Shown in pieces: positions 61,966-64,000 of a stretch of DNA of 64,000 nucleotides. Location: NCBI GenBank assembly GCA_947579665.1, contig OX388350.1, positions 40,953,393 through 41,017,392 of the forward strand, written 5' to 3'. Made by a program: the position numbers and the translations under genes. Position 1 is the first letter of the stretch, and each line of letters starts with the position of its first letter. A model generated the notes under the pieces. That model saw only the letters and a program-made list of their open reading frames with translations, did not search any database and was not told the DNA's origin. Origin of the DNA: Sympetrum striolatum. Taxonomy: Eukaryota; Arthropoda; Insecta; Odonata; Libellulidae.

Positions 61966-62110
61966 TACAGCATCACTCAAAAACTATCCAACCGATTTTG
62001 ATGAAATTTGGTATGATGGTCATTTGTAATCCGGGGAGTGACATAGGCTACCTTTTATTTACCTAGCAGCCCCCAGTTCGTCCCCAGTTGGGGTCAAAAA
62101 TCTATTTCAC
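61790..62110 (+). mobile_element. microsatellite-headed element, Helitron-like
   Basis: It begins TCTATATCTATATATATCAT, then CTGTAGAGGGGGTCGTGTCTG, a TCTG microsatellite (61919-61966), and the block CAACCGATTTTGATGAAATT followed by TGGTATGATGG. An ACCGATTTTGATGAAATTTGGTA block just after a short tandem repeat is widespread in arthropod genomes. Elements with a TCTATAnnTATATAAA start, an internal microsatellite and this block have been described among insect Helitron-related and microsatellite-linked repeats. The 3' hairpin and CTRR end of a Helitron were not located, so the class is tentative. The 66-codon frame across it is incidental. Confidence 0.6.
61919..61966 (+). repeat. (TCTG)n microsatellite
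   Basis: About eleven uninterrupted TCTG units inside the microsatellite-headed element. Confidence 0.95.
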
Positions 62111-62485
62111 GCTATAACTCTAAAGTTAATTATTTATAAAATTTCAAAATTTGTACAATATTAAAAGTCTCCCTAGCGCAAATGATAGGCTAATTTTTGT
62201 TGACCCAACTGTACTCGGTTCGACTCCAGAGGGTCGAATAGTTTCCATAAGAAATACATGGGAAGAAATTTTTATCATTTGCACGAAACTTTTCTTTAAA
62301 AAAATTAAATTAGAAATAATGGTCCTTTGAAACTAAAACTAACACCAAAACAAAGGAAATAGAATAAAGTTTCTTATTTTGGTCGTAGAATATTGCTTTC
62401 ACTTCGAAGTTGTGAGAATTAGTAAGTTAAATACGAAAATTTTATGAGAATCTGATATTCTAAACAACCCGTCGTCAGGGCCAAT
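62111..62485. other. spacer, no gene seen
   Basis: AT-rich. It may belong to the preceding element, whose end is unknown. Confidence 0.35.
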
Positions 62486-63512
62486 CTCGATATCTTTAAA
62501 TTCAAATTCGTTAGCATTAGCGCATCATCAACAACCAAGCTTTGTTTATAGCAACACCAGTGTTTGTTGATTCTTTACGTGAAATTGAAGTTTATCGTCG
62601 TATTAAATGAATCAAAAGGAAAAGGTGCGAAATGACCTCAGCTGTCGAGGCACCTTCATAATTACTACTACTACTTAAATTAATCTTCTTTCCTCATATA
62701 AAGTAATTATATCTTCTTAGCTTGGTAAGTTAATAACTTTCTCATTCTTATTTTCCGCTCTAAATAATTATCGTTTTATTTAGCGTCCCGCTGTGAATTC
62801 AATCTATAACGCTGAAGAATAAATCAATCAAGATATTTGAAATATCCCTGAATTCAGTGATTGCTTCCATTGAAGTGTGATAATTGGGCTTAATAAGCAG
62901 CAAGGAATGACAAGCCTTTTATAGCTGACTTGAAAGGTAAACGAATTTTGTACTTTTTGCTATAGAATGGGAAATTAAACCAAAAAATGTTTTATTGGAT
63001 CATCTATTGGTGCGTTTAAGTATAGTTACTGTCCACCTACTCGATATCTTTAAATTTGAAATCAAATTCGTTATTATACGCGCGACTGCAACAATCAAGC
63101 TTTGTTTATAGCAACGCCAATATGTATTGATTCTTTACGTGAAATTAATGTTTATCGTCGTATTAAATGAATCTTCTTTTCTCCTATAAAGTTATTATAT
63201 CTTCTTAGCTTGGTAAGTTAATAACTAACTCATTCTTATTTTCCGATCTAAATACTAATCGTTTCATTTAGCATCCCGCCGTGCATTTAATGAATCAAAC
63301 AAGATCGTTAAATTACCCTGAATTCAGTGATTGTTTTCTTTGAAGTGTAAAGAATTGGAATTAAAGCTGCAACGAATCACAATCCTTTTATGCCGGACTG
63401 GGAAGGTAAACGGATTTTATGTTTTTAGATATAGATTTGGAAATGAAACCAAGAAATGTTTTAGTGGATCATCTATTGGTGTGTTTAAGTATAGGTACTA
63501 TCCACCTATATC
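62486..63512 (+). repeat. two-copy direct tandem repeat, 554-bp offset
   Basis: Copy 1 (62486-63039) and copy 2 (63040-63512) both start CTCGATATCTTTAAAT and share long blocks: AAGCTTTGTTTATAGCAAC, GATTCTTTACGTGAAATTAA, TCTTCTTAGCTTGGTAAGTT, CCCTGAATTCAGTGATTG and GGATCATCTATTGGTG. Both end GTCCACCTA or TATCCACCTA. Copy 1 has an extra segment of about 80 bases (62614-62691) flanked by AATC, absent from copy 2. The copies have also diverged by many substitutions. A 76-codon frame at 63331-63561 is not conserved in copy 1. Confidence 0.9.
62614..62695 (+). mobile_element. short insertion within copy 1 of the 554-bp repeat
   Basis: It is present in copy 1 only and bounded by AATC on both sides. 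It contains AAAGGTGCGAAATGACCTCA, a GCACCT closing the inverted repeat AGGTGC/GCACCT, and a short ACT repeat at its end. The AATGACCT core resembles 28366. Its shape suggests a truncated SINE 3' end with a short simple-repeat tail and a 4-bp target duplication. Confidence 0.55.
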
Positions 63513-64000
63513 TTTTCTTGATAGTGATAATCATACATATTGGTATTTTGTTATATCTTAAATAATATGTTTAAATGTTCGTGTTAAACGATTGCCGATA
63601 CGTTATTAAGTTTTTTAGACTATAAAATATGGAACACCTCTCTCAGATTATGGGCGGCTGTCCTTTATGTTTATGCTTCGGTTCTATGCTGGCTGCTCAA
63701 ATATTATCATTATAAATACGCCTAAATATGTATGTTGTATGTTGCAGGATTTAATTATTCCAAAAAATCAAAGTAGTATTCATTTTACGGACTCTAGACA
63801 AGTATCGAAAAAGATAAAATATACATGTATTATTTTCACTGCTGTAACTAAAAGATTGTATGTCTAGGCAAGGACAAATTGGATAAACTGAATAAGAATT
63901 TAGTCGAATAAGCATCATTTCGAAGTATGACCTCTAACAAGATATTTCACTTTTGAAGTCTTTTTCGTTAATTTACTTCTCATTTTCAGTTACATATACT
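63513..64000. other. spacer, no gene seen
   Basis: AT-rich to the window end. A 66-codon frame at 63667-63867 matches nothing known. Confidence 0.4.

Noticed and set aside
61866..62066. 66-codon frame with CLSV repeats as a cysteine-rich peptide
   Set aside because: The CLSV repeat is the translation of the TCTG microsatellite.
1..64000. CRISPR array, bacterial operon or organelle DNA
   Set aside because: No short direct repeats with unique spacers, no dense coding, no ribosome binding site pattern and no organelle genes. The tRNA and SINEs are nuclear in type.

Overview
The window looks like nuclear DNA of an animal, most likely an insect or other arthropod with a large, repeat-rich genome. 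It is strongly A+T-rich and has no dense coding, no operons and no long open frames. It carries a eukaryotic nuclear-type tRNA gene, several tRNA-derived SINEs, decayed non-LTR (LINE) and mariner coding fragments, foldback and MITE-like elements, and a microsatellite-headed element of a kind common in arthropods. The species cannot be named from what is visible. I found no protein-coding gene I would defend. The longest open frame (187 codons, 13720-14283) runs through a 115-bp tandem repeat and resembles no protein I know.

Layout. 1-6.1 kb: old direct repeats, one family A copy, then a well-formed tRNA-Arg(TCT) with a T6 terminator directly followed by a SINE C copy and a three-unit tandem repeat. 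6-20 kb: AT-rich spacer with family A copies, SINE B copies, a 43-bp palindrome, a 115-bp tandem repeat and a LINE reverse-transcriptase fossil (17.9-18.1 kb). 20-26 kb: a nest of SINE B, a tRNA-like SINE, SINE C with a 19-bp target-site duplication, a LINE C-terminus, and a mariner remnant rearranged by an inverted duplication. 26-36 kb: mostly spacer with a GC-richer block at 33 kb. 36-40 kb: a tandem array built from family A, a GC-richer stretch with a coding-like frame, another family A copy, and a 285-bp element with terminal inverted repeats. 40-52 kb: spacer, family A, two tRNA-headed SINEs, an exact 83-bp tandem duplication, and a second RT fossil. 52-64 kb: a 250-bp foldback with hammerhead-like motifs, a LINE tail, a possible conserved non-coding block at 58.6 kb, a microsatellite-headed element at 61.8 kb, and a 554-bp tandem duplication.

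The only element likely to be expressed as a gene is the tRNA. Everything else is best read as intergenic or intronic DNA shaped by repeated transposon insertion, tandem amplification and template-switch-like rearrangement. The most useful novel material is the dispersed repeat I call family A (about ten copies plus a tandem array), the tRNA-Ser-headed SINE B, the rearranged mariner fragment and the foldback at 57.5 kb. All family names are mine, and all family assignments come from reading by eye, not from database search.
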